From positions 434,001 through 498,000 of the forward strand of contig WACJ01000106.1 of assembly GCA_008973525.1 (NCBI GenBank): DNA of 64,000 nt. The letters are read 5' to 3'. Origin of the DNA: Stenopsyche tienmushanensis (lineage: Eukaryota > Arthropoda > Insecta > Trichoptera > Stenopsychidae). The first letter of the stretch is position 1. Each line of letters starts with the position of its first letter. The translations under genes and the position numbers were made by a program. The notes below the pieces were generated by a model that was given only the letters and a program-made list of their open reading frames with translations, had not been told where the DNA came from and searched no databases. This document shows positions 24,215 through 50,911 of this stretch, in pieces.

Positions 24215-24470
24215 AATATATTAAATACTATTATAATGTATGTTTTAAAATAACACACAAATATAGTCGCTAAAGTACCCGACCTAACGTATAGATGGCT
24301 GCTATTGTTATAAAAAAAAACACTATTATATAAAGTGTCTAGACGCTACGTCGCTTCCGTGATCGTACAAGTCATATAAATGCCGCCCTAAAAGAAGACG
24401 CAGTAGCCATAAGGTTGGCATGCTCAATCGGTCCGCTTTTCGGACCGCCGATATGACAAATCAGCGACTC
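24215..24470 (-). repeat. Family S repeat
   Basis: Reverse copy with full tail (CATTATAATAG inverted at 24232-24242), CGCTTCCGTGATCGTACAAG and a perfect hairpin (GGTCCGAAAAGCGGACC). Confidence 0.8.
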
Positions 24471-24584
24471 ACATTATCTATTTTTTTGCAATCGTATTCA
24501 CTTAATTTAAATATTTAGAGCAGTCTGCTTGTATTTGTAAATTTTGGAATAAATAAAGAAAATAAAAATCGACCAAATGATATT

Positions 24585-24830
24585 GAATGACCTCGATTAA
24601 AAGTATGCGAGCTAGCATACATGGTAGGCATTTTAAAAAGTGTTTTACATCGCATATTGACTGAAAATTTAGACACGATAAAGCTGTGCGCAAGATGGGT
24701 GCCGCGTTTGCACACAATGAAACAAAAACAGCGTCGTGAAGATGTTTTAATCGAGCGTTTGGCAATGTTTCACAGCAATAAAGCCGAGTTTTTGAGTCGA
24801 TTCATAACTATGGATGCAACATGCTCAATC
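24585..24830 (+). mobile_element. Mariner transposase fragment
   Basis: Open frame 24621-24878 reads ILTENLDTIKLCARWVPRLH, then EDVLIERLAMFHSNKAEF and SRFITMDAT. The usual MDET motif with the first catalytic Asp is here MDAT, where the fragment is cut and joined to a family S copy. Confidence 0.75.
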
Positions 24831-24970
24831 GGTCCACTTTTCGGATCGCTGAATTATACAACTTGGTGTATATTTTAAAAACGGACAAAGTAAAATAAAA
24901 ACGTTTTGCGCCCCAAATCCAGTTGCGCCCTTGGTAAGCGCCTGCTTTGCCACGCCCTTGTTAAGGTCCT
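24815..24970 (-). repeat. Family S repeat, joined to a mariner fragment
   Basis: Reverse copy: TGCTCAATCGGTCCACTTTT core (hairpin worn), then TTTTGCGCCCCAAATCCAG and the GCCTGCTTTGCCACGCCC left block, inverted. Confidence 0.65.
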
Positions 24971-25199
24971 GTGTGTTTGAGTCTCGCTTTGAAAAAAAAT
25001 GTAAATTTCAACGATGGATAGCGATTCTTGTTCCAACAAACAATGTGTTAAATAAACGAAGAACTAGTTATTTATGTGTGATTCTGCCTGTTAAAAAAAA
25101 TCCAATTGCTATGGATCTTTGTGTTGTAGGAAAGAGTTCTTGTATTTTTAATTCAAGTCAACAGAAATGTATTTCCACAGCACTTCGTGATGACTAAAC

Positions 25200-26310
25200 T
25201 AAGACGATGACACCATCTCGCAGTCATGACTCATTAAAGCGAGACTATTCTTAAAGACTTCACGTTCATATTTGCTCCAAAAGAATTAGACGGCTGGTAA
25301 CATGTTGACATTGAGTCACATGCACGGGATATCGCTAATCTCTTTTGTCTTAACGAGGCCTTTGTCGATTGTCCCTGGTCAATAACAGTCCTCGAAGACT
25401 TCGACGTATCCATTGTGTACTTGATATTGTCGAAGAAAATCAATCTGCGGAGTCGGTTCATAATTTTTGTGATAAAGACAGAGTGCGACAGGGAAGTTTC
25501 TTTATTTTAAATGCGCACCCCGAAGCGACAGTTATTCCAAGAAGAATATAATGGCATTCATTCAGAAGAGCAAAATCTAACGTTTTTTGTTATGTAGATT
25601 TAATAACGATCATGCAGTGAATGAGGGAGAAGCACTCGTTCGCCTTAGAGGCGTCTATAATATATATAAGGTAGTTTCCCTGCCGCACTATCAAATGTTC
25701 AAGTGCAGTAAGACTTGTTGACACCAAGAAAATATCATCTGGTCATTAAATTTGTAACTGGATTTAATCTACATGTTTAAGAAGGCGTTTGGGGTGTGCT
25801 TGTGAGGTATCATATTTAATGCCGCGCCTTAATCGATAAAGAAACCATACAAATGGTGTTTCGTCCACCCATCGTGCTGGAATGGAATGGCAGAGTCAAG
25901 CAATGCCTCCTCCAATCAAAAAGCTGCGAATCAAAGATCGATCGTTAACCCCTTAAAGAGGCAAGACGCAGTGTTGTGTCCAAATTCTGACCGAATATTG
26001 TGTGCTATCGACAGTGTTTGTGTATTTATGTACAAGCTTCATACACGCTGCGACGGTCCTGTCAGATAAGTGGATTTGTGTGACGATAAATAGCTGACAA
26101 GCAAATGTAGCATCTAAGTTTATGATGATTCTAAATTAGCTCACTACTCAAAGGGTTGACGAAATAAAACAAGTCAACTTTAGAAAGGATAAGATTCCTA
26201 ACAAAATCAAATTTGTCTTTTTATTAGTCGCTTCTGCATCCGCGTAGCAGTCAAACGGTTAATTAGAACTGAAAGGGATGATTTACTTATGGAAGATCGC
26301 TTTTGTTTAT
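25200..26310. other. No gene identified
   Basis: 25040-25560 and 25880-26070 contain short frames with mixed composition. I cannot link them to a family or to a splice structure. The rest is AT-rich. Confidence 0.35.
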
Positions 26311-26313
26311 ACA

Positions 26314-27345
26314 TTAGGTCGCCCCGAAAGAAATCCATTATTTTCGCATGCTCTCGTTTGAGATCAGTTCAGGTCCAGACGCAGCTTATTACAACTGACC
26401 GCAGATTTATCAGCTTTATTTTTGTGTAATAAATTTCCATGTCGAAAAAGTCCGAAAACAACGATGAACAGTAGTATCTAAATTGCGCCCCAACCACCCC
26501 CGGAAATCCATTTTATTTTAATTTTAGAAAAAGTTAATTAACACTATTATAAATGCAGAATACAAATGTATATTTGAAAATGTGTATGTTAAATGATATT
26601 GGATATTAAATGAAAATTTGGACATGAGAAAGCTGTGCGTAAGATGGGTGCCGCGTTTGCTCACAATGAAGCCCACTCAACAAAACCTGAATTTAATATC
26701 TATGTCAACTTGCGCTCTGAGTGCTAGATTTTGTAACTTAAAACTAAAAAACTAGCTATGATACCAGCTTAAATTAGTAAGATAGATAAACATATAGGTT
26801 TTTTTTGGGTGGGGGGGAAGTCTAGATTTGTTCGCGACTTCATTTGGCTCAAGCCATCTATGTAAATTAGCATCCGTTAGATTAGGTCCGTTTTTCGGAT
26901 CGCTGATATGATGAATAAGCGCCTTGTTACAAAGCGATTTTCATTATGAAATGAAGTTGTCCAAAGAAGACTGATCGGATAGGTTTGTTTAAATTTTACA
27001 ATCAAACAAAATTTACAAAAGAAGGATTAGACAACTTTATATATTAAAATAACGCACAGAGTCAATCAGTGTTGATTCATGTAACGTATAATGGTCGAGT
27101 CGAATAAAAACTGTGCAATCTTGACCGGGTCGATATTCTGCGTTTTGCGCCCCAAGCTCAATTGCGCCCGTGGCGATTGCCTGTTGTAACACGCCCTTAT
27201 TAAGTTTAAATAATCTATTTTATATAAGAATTTTATAGAAGAATTACATGGGATCTAAGAGTTAGTTGTTAACAATTAAAAATATTATGAAATATTGAAA
27301 AAATGAAGTCGAAAAAAATAATGGATTTCTTTCGGGATAACCTAA
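26314..27345. mobile_element. Nested mariner-like element with terminal inverted repeats
   Basis: Left TIR TTAGGTCGCCCCGAAAGAAA and following ATCCATTATTTT match the inverted right TIR ending at 27345 (GGATTTCTTTCGGGATAACC). A start-like ATGTCGAAAAAGTCCGAAAA at about 26440 fits the N-terminus of a mariner transposase. The interior is overwritten by a family S end (26480-26560), a different mariner piece (26590-26680, KLCVRWVPRLLTM) and a reversed family S copy (26880-27190). Confidence 0.6.
26880..27190 (-). repeat. Family S repeat inside the mariner-like element
   Basis: Reverse copy. Hairpin GATCCGAAAAACGGACC is worn. It continues through the CCGATCAGTCTTCTTTGGAC block to GCGCAATTGAGCTTGGGGC and AATAAGGGCGTGTTACAACA (minus strand). 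Confidence 0.7.
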
Positions 27346-27349
27346 TATC

Positions 27350-28295
27350 TAATCATTGTTTGCTGGATATTGTTTAGGATTGTATTGAACGCAGAATGTT
27401 GCGATATGATGAGAAGTTTTTAATGGCAGTGGCTTGGTCGTTTGGCATCATACTGTTGAAGAATGGATCGTCATGGAATGATGTCCGTAAGAAAGTACAG
27501 CACGTTCGCTATTTATGTAAGTGGGTCAGAAAGATTGTGGGGTGCATGGATGCGATTTCTCAATGCCCTGCCGTCGACTGATTGATGACAATGAGGATGT
27601 AATAAATTTCTTGGGAATCTCAGTCGATAGATGGCCTTTTCCATTGCCCATCGACCTTATCTTTTCAATCTTGGCCTTCGTCTGCCCACATTTCTTATAC
27701 CTGCTCGAGGTCTCCACGCTCATTGTCCCTATGTCAGCAGATGTGTATGTGCTTCATGCATCTGCGACTTCATCTTTTGCGTATAACATCATTATTTAAA
27801 ACAGTGTTTCTCAAAATATATATAGAATAATGTCGAAATGCCATAAAAAAACGTGTGGTCTTCCCTTATTGATATTGATTATTAAAATTAAAAATGCAGT
27901 ATATAATTGGGATGAGATGATTACAGACTAGGGGTCACCAAATTAGTATCCTCCTCAAGCCATTATTGCTTAACTAAAACCGTCACTGAATCGTATTCTT
28001 CCGCCACTTAGTAAAGTGTCACCCTTCATCAAAGCTCACATCGCCACCCCTATTATTTTTCAGAGCAACATTTTTAAATGCAAACATATATTTTTAATGT
28101 ATTTAAATCTTATAAATGTTAAACGCCATATTAATATTTTAAAAATAATGACCTGAACAGCTCCTTTTTTTCTTATAGTCACTCGATGCTCCAGTTCATC
28201 GGTGCATTAAAGTGTTGTTAGCTAAATACAATTGATTTGATTGATACAATACTGATTTGATCCCACTTTTAAAACGCGTGATCGGTGGCGGATTT
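27350..28295. other. No gene identified
   Basis: 27396-27799 contains overlapping open frames on both strands with some coding-like composition but no domain I recognise. The rest is AT-rich. Confidence 0.3.
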
Positions 28296-28299
28296 AATA

Positions 28300-28580
28300 C
28301 TTGAGAGGGCGCAATTTAAGTTTAAAATTTAAACAACCCACCCGATCTTTTTTTTGCGGACAACTTCGTTTTGTAATGAGAGTTCGTAATCATTCTGTAG
28401 TCATGTTGAGGTATGGCGTCCGATCGCGAGGCGCTCATTCGTTCGTCGGTCCGAAAAGTGGACCGTTTGGACACACAAGCATTGTGGCCATTTCGTTCTC
28501 TTTTAGGGCTTTTTGCGGCATTTTCTATGATCTGTACGATCGTGGAAGCTCCTTCAGATGCTAACTTACATAGGCGGCTC
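28300..28580 (+). repeat. Family S repeat
   Basis: AACCCACCCGATC, GGCGTCCGATCGCGAGGCGC, hairpin GGTCCGAAAAGTGGACC with one G-T pair, GGCATTTTCTATGATCTGTA and GATCGTGGAAGC are all present. Confidence 0.8.
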
Positions 28581-29104
28581 GTGCCAAATGAAGTCGCGAA
28601 CGATATTTATCTATCTTACTAATTTATACTATTATCTTAGCTATTTTTCTCAGAATCTCTCAGATGTAGCAAATTCCTTGAATCTCTTGAGACCTCCTAA
28701 CTTTTTGAGACTATAGGTTAATCTACCTGTGATGACAATTTTCAGACAAACTTTAAACTGACTGTCCATGAGATCTCCGCACCTCTTTTTTACTTGGCTT
28801 AATATTTAGGTAATAAGCCAGGTAAAAAACTCGTTATGATATCTGCCTTTTATAACCAGCTTTCTTGTTAAACTCCTTTGTTCGATTGTTTCGAGAACCA
28901 AGACAAGGTAACGACAAGGTAATGACCAAGACGTGAGACTAGGCCAAGACTTTATCTTAACTACCGAAACAAACACTTATCGCTCTGAAGTCTTTCTAAG
29001 ACTAAGGCCCTTATTGCTCTAAAGAGTTTTGTTTCTTTACTCTTGATCGGGGTTTATGCAACACCTTCAGACGTGGCGTCACTATCCGAGTATCGCCAAA
29101 ATTT

Positions 29105-29200
29105 TTATTGGTATTGTGTTCGATATGTTGGCCGGGCCGCAAAATATTCGTTGCGGGCCGTATACGGCCCGCGGGCCACGAATCTGACCCCATTGATTTA
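29105..29200. repeat. hAT-like terminal fragment with a 20-base palindrome
   Basis: GGGCCGCAAAATATTCGTTG, then the perfect palindrome GCGGGCCGTATACGGCCCGC (29153-29172), then GGGCCACGAATCTGACCCCA. 'GCGGCCCGCGGGCCAC' followed by GACCCC is a pattern seen at ends of many hAT elements. The rest of the element is not evident. Confidence 0.35.
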
Positions 29201-29519
29201 CAGTATAGAATCGTGAGCAGATTCTGGTATTTGGAGCACTGTAAGTGATGCTTTTTGTTGCATTCAAATATAATGATAGTACGCATCTAATTATCGGAAA
29301 ATATTCGGTAAATAAATTATTATGATATTAGAACCGGGGTTTCGAACCGTTATTTTTCCACTTTGGTTTTCCCACCAGAAACAGAAACGTTTTTTTTCGG
29401 TTTAGCTGAGAATTATTAATTTTTTAAATGTTTTTATTTGCATTAAATTCTTATTTTCTAGTATCATTTAGTATCATTTTTTTTCCATAAAAATATAAAT
29501 AGAGATCATAGAAAATGTT

Positions 29520-29710
29520 ATTATAGGGTTTGTATATCCAATCGGTCCGCTTTTCGGACCGCTGATATGACGAATGAGCGTCTCGCGATAGAACGATATC
29601 GGTTCATATAAAGTAGAACGGTCTAGTAAAATAAAAACCACGTGCAACTCTCAACCGGGTCAGTATTCTGCGTTTTGCGCTCCAAGCCCAATTTTACCCA
29701 TGACATAATA
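29520..29710 (-). repeat. Family S repeat
   Basis: Reverse copy with a perfect hairpin, then GTTGCACGTGGTTTTTATTT and GGCTTGGAGCGCAAAACGC (minus strand). Confidence 0.75.
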
Positions 29711-29714
29711 GTAT

Positions 29715-30840
29715 CATAATAGTCACAAGATTACAGTATCATCAGAATACAACCAAACAAATTAGCATTCCGACAAAATAACGGTTTAACTGGTTTTCGG
29801 TTCGACGCCCCAAGATCAGAATGTTCAAATTAAATGTATCAAGAGAAAATATTATTCAATTTGCTACCCCTCTAATTTTACCGCCCTTAGGCATTGGCTG
29901 AATTGCTCTCCCTCGTCGCTGAACAATATACTCATTATAATTAAGCGCTTCCACATTTGGATCGCAATAATTGGGCAAAATTAGAAAATCGATATCATAA
30001 TATGTCTTCGGTTGGGACTTGTCGGTGGGTGTTTTGGTCGGATTTAATAAAAACCCATGGCGTGTTATCAAATTTCGATGAGCTTTTGTTTGGTGCGGAT
30101 GAGTTCGGACGATGACTTTTTTAGGAGCGGCCCCCTACCGCCTCTTTAAAATTAGCCGCCCCTTAAAACTTATAAAAAACGCCCACTTGGGGACGCTTCT
30201 GAGATTAGGAAACGCTCATCTATGAAAACGTGGGGAGGCGTCCCGTTCGGAGTGCACACGACGTTGATGTGCGCCTTGAAGATTCCCATGGCTTAAATTT
30301 GGCTTCGGAATGACGAAAGCGTCGAAGGCTGATCCAAGAATGATTTCTTGAAGGGGACTACATTAGGAGAGTAGGTGAGGAGTGCTTCTCTAATCTGGGT
30401 GTAAAGGGTGTAGGGTGGGACTTGTAACGCCTCGCCCTCGTTCCGGTGCGACCGCCCGCTCTTTACGGCTCGCCCGGAAGTCAACATTGCGATTGTCGGA
30501 AGTTGTTGCAACTTCAAAGCATTCCTGGACTTGTGAACTTGATACTTGGATACATGTGGATGGTTGCACCAATTCCTTATATCAAATTTTAAGCAGTTGG
30601 CTGAAAGCTGCATAGATGAACGACACAAGCGATCCACCATTAGAAAAAACAAGTTTTTAAAGCATCGATAGTCGTTTTCTTAAATAAATTGTCATCAACA
30701 ATGACAATTAATGTTATGGAGGAAGGAGAAATGCTAATTAATATTTTGGTTCTATGGTGTTTTTCAATAGAGACGCATGAAATTTGTTAGATAATAGCGG
30801 CCATGTTATTAAAGCAAAATCTGTCTAATTTACTGTGAAT
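29715..30840. other. No gene identified
   Basis: 30290-30650 is GC-richer and open in several frames on both strands, which makes a real coding frame unlikely without support. No domain recognised. Confidence 0.35.
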
Positions 30841-30844
30841 TATT

Positions 30845-31640
30845 TAAAAGTGTATGGCAAATTACCATGGAAATTTAAAGCATTGAAAAACGCGTGCAAA
30901 TTATCAAATTTCATTTTAAAAACCACTTTAAAAAATTCACCAAAAAACCATCTTTAGCGACGAGGTCAAATTTTTTGGTTAAATGGGTATATAAATAAGC
31001 AAAATTTTCAGATTTGGAACAACACCCAACTATACGAGTTACACCAGCATCAAATGCATCCCGAAAAAGTCACAGTTTGGTGCGGATTTTGGTCTGGCGG
31101 AATCATCGCGCGATCGTTAATATAGATCGTGGATTCTTGTGGCCTAAACTGGATGATATGAATATCGACGGCATGTGCTTCCAACAAGATAGCGCATACC
31201 ACGATGGACATTCTGCATGAGCTATTTGAGGCCATGGTGCGATTTAACGCCTTTAGATTTCTTCCTTTGGGGCAGTGGTGTAGTGGGGCGGGGGCGCGTG
31301 GGGTCGGCGCTCCCACACTTTTTTCTAAACGATTTGGAAATTTTGCATAATATATATTGTAATTTAAAAAAAAATATTTTAACTTAAATTGGTTAAATTG
31401 AAAAACGTTTGGTTGGAAACTTGGTGCGAAAATTGTATCACTGCTGGTAGGGGAGGGGGTACTGAAATATTATAATTAATTAGCGCTCCCAGACTTTTTT
31501 ATTTAGCACTACATCACTGCTTTGGGGCTATCTTAAGGCGCAAATTTAACGCGCGAATACGCGAAACCGAATACGTGCCACCGAGTAAAGCCGCAGCGGA
31601 CATTTGAACGACATCATACTTAATGTCATAAAATATTCTC
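30845..31640 (+). mobile_element. Tc1/mariner-superfamily element, internally deleted, interrupted by a hAT MITE
   Basis: Same family and same internal deletion as 23395-23775. Readable parts: EKRVQIIKFHF-like start, the TCTTTAGCGACGAGGTCAAA block (first catalytic Asp), ASNASRKSHSLVRI out of frame (VTVWCGFWSGG), LWPKLDDMNIDGMCFQQDSA with the second catalytic Asp, then CDLTPLDFFLWG, after which a hAT element interrupts. Coding resumes at 31528 (YLKAQI-like). Confidence 0.75.
31273..31519. mobile_element. hAT MITE with exact 8-base target duplication
   Basis: Ends CAGTGGTGTAGTG and CACTACATCACTG are inverted repeats with one mismatch. The 8-base duplication CTTTGGGG flanks it at 31265-31272 and 31520-31527. 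247 bases, no coding. It interrupts the LWGYL region of the Tc1/mariner remnant. Confidence 0.85.
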
Positions 31641-31644
31641 TCAA

Positions 31645-33535
31645 ACAAAATAAAAATTGAGCGGATATCTCACATTCAACTTGTTTTATTTACATTTAAA
31701 AGTCGAGCGTCCTTATAAAAGAAACACTAAGATCGAAAATGCCTTAGATTAACGTGCTCCGTGCGATGTTTTATTGGGTTATTTGATAGTTTTGCTCAGT
31801 TATTCAGCAATTTTAGTGCAAATGTCACCCAGAGGCATAAAAATGATCTAATACGGAAAGCAAATGAAAATCTGAGGGCGCAAGATCCAAGGAATAAGAT
31901 GGACTCAATAGCAATTCCCGTTTAAAGTTACTATTTTTAAAAAAATGGTATTTCTCATTGAATAATGCAAGATGATGCTGTGCCTATTGATGAGTTCTGG
32001 ACGAGTTTGATCGCCAATAAATTTCGATACGCAGTTGATCAAAGTCTCTCAGATAATCCCATCAATGGATAAACCTGGATTTGTCTTCATTTCGTAGAAC
32101 GTCGTTATCCAGCGTTTAAGACCTCCCACGACCTGATTTATTATATTTAATAACTTATCTATTTGCACTTGCTTATGTTCACTTTGCTTTCGTTAGTTTG
32201 GCCAATGACATCGAAATTGGCCAAGCTTATCAATCTAAGATAAACAACACCAGATGTGTTCCGAAAAAGGTCTTATTGCACGTAAAATTGAATTTAATAC
32301 ATTTGGCTTCTTATTTTTGTTTTTTTTGATGTTGCTGAATATTTTGATAATTGCGGTGGATTAGCAGGCAAATCCATTTTTCTCGGTCTGTTCATATTGT
32401 TTAGAAAATATTACGGTTTAGGATCTTTCATAAATGATTTGAAATTTGGTTTTAAAAAAATACTTTTACAAGAATTCAGGCACAGGGAAGTTATGCATCA
32501 TTCCCATATCCCCAAGGATCAAAATTTCGTCATCGGTCATCTTCTTGGCGCCGATATCTTGAAACAACTCGGACCGGCACTATTTCTTCGGCGGTCGTAG
32601 CGCCCACCGATAATCGAAAAACGCCCACCAGTGGGCGGTATTGCCGGAATCGAAGTCCACACTACTCAAAGAAATAATCAAACACATATTCCTATGATAT
32701 CGGGGAAAGAGACAGACGCATCAAATTCGATTTCTTAAACAATTTGGGATCAAATTTGAATTTTAACCGCCGAGGGTTAAAAATGAAAAAATTAAACTCG
32801 CTAAAATAACACACCTCTTTAACAAAACAGCGCATTGAAACCAAATTTTGAAAGGATATGGCTCGTTTTTTAATTTAACAATGATAGAATTGATGAAAAT
32901 CAAGCTGTGGCTCGCGTATCGATGAAATGCTCGAATGAACCGAATGCATTTTTTTATTGAATATTGTTTTTTGACCTTGATGAATGATGAATGTGCATGC
33001 GAAAGTCGATCTATGTTTTGAGACATTAGAACAATGGCCAATAAAAGCGTAAATAATTTTAAAAAAAAATGTTTTATAGAAAAATACGTGCGAATAAATT
33101 TTGAGCAGCTATTTTGAGTTTGAAAATTGATTTTTTTCGATAATTTAATTTTCGATGATATTTCAGTTGAATATGATATTGGCATAGTAAAATTAAAGTT
33201 ATGTATAATGTATAATGTTGAAAATCATAGATTTGTGCGCATGGTATTTATAGGGTTAATATTATTAATAAATCAATTTGTTTACCTTTTTGAATAAATT
33301 CTTCAGCAGGAATCTCATCAACATATTTGTTTTGTATTTTTTTGTAAAAAAAATAATTAATTTGGTGTGTTGGTGGTTTTTTTAATTTTTTATAAAAATG
33401 TTTATTTTTAAATCTAATATTGTGCAATATTGAGTAAATGAAATTTGAATTTAAAAATTAAATGGTCTTAAATGGATTTATTTCGTGCATGAAAAAATCG
33501 ACAGTATAATTTACGTTTGAAATGTCATTTGGATT
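31645..33535. other. No gene identified
   Basis: AT-rich. A 140-codon minus-strand frame at 33185-32763 is K/I/F/S-rich and probably fortuitous. 32397-32600 is another unassigned short frame. Confidence 0.4.
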
Positions 33536-33868
33536 GAAGCGGGCGAATGAAATACGCAGTAAAAAATGTGCCGAGAGAAAGCATCGGTGGGGTCATTCAC
33601 AAAGCGGAGGGCGTCAGGGGGCCTCGGCGAAGGGACGCCCCTCCTTCGAGTCGTCAGGCGACGGCGGTGTGGCGGCGCGGCGGTGCGGCGGTGGCGCGGG
33701 GAGGCAAACTCGCGCGCCAATGGCGTGCGGCGCGGCCTACCGCCGGCCAGTTGGAGAGCGTCGCCGGTGCGAGCGGACGTCAGGACGAGATCGGGATTTC
33801 GAGTCGGGAGCGCGCGGGGACCCGGGCAGCCGGACGAGCGGGGCCGGCATGCGGCGTCGCGGCGAGCC

Positions 33869-48824
<14,956 letters not shown>

Positions 48825-50095
48825 TAACTGTTTGAACAGTTAGGACAAGTGAACTTTCTATACGATTATAATAAGTGTACTGATAGCTAATAATTAACGT
48901 AGCTAGTTAAAAAAGTGACAATTGATTTTTACTAGTTAAAATAATGTAAAGTGAATTATATAAAATTATTCAATTAATGGAAAATTTGTGCCTTATTCTG
49001 TACAATGAACATTTTAAGATTTATAATCAGTATTTAATTATTTTGTATGTTTACAGCGCGGTACGGTGTTAATTTTATTTCGGTTTATCGTCGATATATT
49101 GCATGACAATATATAAAATGACACAGATTAAATTGTGTGTTTATTTTGACGCTTGTAAATATTGTATATTTGAAAAGAATATAATTTAAAACTTTCCAGA
49201 AATAAAATGTGTATCAAGTGAAGTTCCCCTCGGACATTTTAGCGCGCGTCGGTTGTCGTTTAACCGCTGACGAGGATTTAAATCCGCGATAGAATTTGTA
49301 CAGTCGATGCTTGTTTTAATAAAATTTAAAAATATGTAGTATTACCCGAGGTATTAAATAGATGTTTTTTCATGTTTCAGCAAATTTAATTGGAATTATA
49401 TCGTAGCACTCTGATTATTCAATTTAAATTCTTTTACAGGCATGATTTAACGGCTGAAATATTTTTACACATGTTTTATCAATGGTCGTCTTCTGTATTA
49501 AAGGTTCTTTTATGTAAATGTTATGAGTGCCATATAACAGCACAAGTATATAGATTATATTAGAAAGTTGTTATGATTGTGATTGTAAACGTGTATATTT
49601 CCTCTAGTACAATGTTAAATTGTATAGCTTATGATATTATTTATTGAATGGTTTGAAAGGTGACTAATTTTGTGTAATTTTTTACAAAAATATATTTTGA
49701 TATATAATTCATACTTTTATTTATACAAATCACGATTGCCACATTTATTAATACCACATGCTAAGCATGCGTGCTACGATTAACAGCAAGTTCGGTCACG
49801 CGTCAAACCATTTAATTGTTCGGTCGTGCACTCAAGCACGTACCAATCGCATATATAAAGGATCATCCAAGTGCTTAATGTTCAAAAAATATATTAATAA
49901 ATTAATATTAACATATAAACTTAAAATATACCCACAATGTAGTGAATTATGTAATAATTTTGTGCAAAGATAGTGAAGTTAAACACTCATTAAAACTCAC
50001 TGCTAGATACATATCTAATATCAGTAGTGCTAAACATTTAATATAATAAAGTCTAAATCAAAGACCTGCAGTTATACTAAGTCTATTAAACATCA
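48825..50095. other. Sp 3' untranslated region and flank
   Basis: AT-rich sequence after the Sp stop. A polyadenylation hexamer AATAAA is at about 49201-49206. No other gene seen up to the reverse transcriptase remnant. Confidence 0.6.
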
Positions 50096-50119
50096 CGAAC
50101 CCCCCTCTACAAGAGTCTG

Positions 50120-50625
50120 CTGATAACAAAGATGCCACACGGAACAGAACTCATTGCCTTCGCGGATGACGTCGTACTGTTGTTGACAGCTCGACATCCA
50201 TGGGAAATGGAGGCGACGGGCAATGAAGCCCTCGCCAGAATCAACGCATGTATGTGAGAAAATCGCCTGCAGCTGGCGGCAGAAAAAACGAAGGCAATGA
50301 TCTGCAGTAGAAGAAGAAGACCGAGGGTCAAGAGGCTTGTTGTGAACGGTCACGAGGTTGAACACAGCAAATCGCTGAGATACCTCGGGATCCTCTTGGA
50401 CAACAAGCTGACCAGTGAGCTAGAACGGCTCATGCCTAATATTGGAAAGCCAAAGCCGGGCAGAAGACGTACCATAAACGAGGTAATACATTCGATCCTT
50501 CTGTACGGAGCCCCGATATGGCATGAGTCGCTCAGACACAAAAGCTTCAGAAGGAAGCTGGCCTTGGTCCAGCGACGCCTACTTCAAGGCAGAATCCAGT
50601 TTCGATCTGTCCTCCGATCATTCTC
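50120..50625 (+). pseudogene. Non-LTR retrotransposon reverse transcriptase remnant (R1/Jockey-like)
   Basis: Contains ELIAFADDVVLLLTARHPWE with the FADD catalytic box, ALARINACM then a stop, ENRLQLAAEKTKAMI, and HSKSLRYLGILLDNKL (50297-50866 frame), followed by a C-terminal HSILLYGAPIWHESL. There is an in-frame stop at about 50258 and a likely deletion after LTSELERLMPNIGKPKPGR. 5'-truncated and dead. Confidence 0.85.
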
Positions 50626-50911
50626 CCGTCATAGTCACGATGAGCAGTCGTGTAAGGAAAATACCAAAGCCCTTAACATTAGCAATAATCGCACAAACTG
50701 TAACGTCTTTCGCGAACCAATTGACGTTGATTGGTATCGTTCATCATTCACGCGGATGATCCTTTACATCTACGGATTGCTTTCGTTCTGTAAGACGTCT
50801 GGGAAACAATTACCAACGATTAATCAGTATACAAAAGTGATTTATTATCTCGAATTGAATAATTAATATCGGTAACATTTCATATGTAAATCTGTGAATA
50901 AACGCACAAAT

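Noticed and set aside
27930..28052. Possible small MITE (TAGGGGTCACC .. GCCACCCCTA)
   Set aside because: Ends match only over about ten bases and no target duplication flanks them.
32763..33185. 140-codon minus-strand ORF
   Set aside because: K/I/F/S-rich translation of AT-rich DNA. No domain, splice sites or neighbouring exons.
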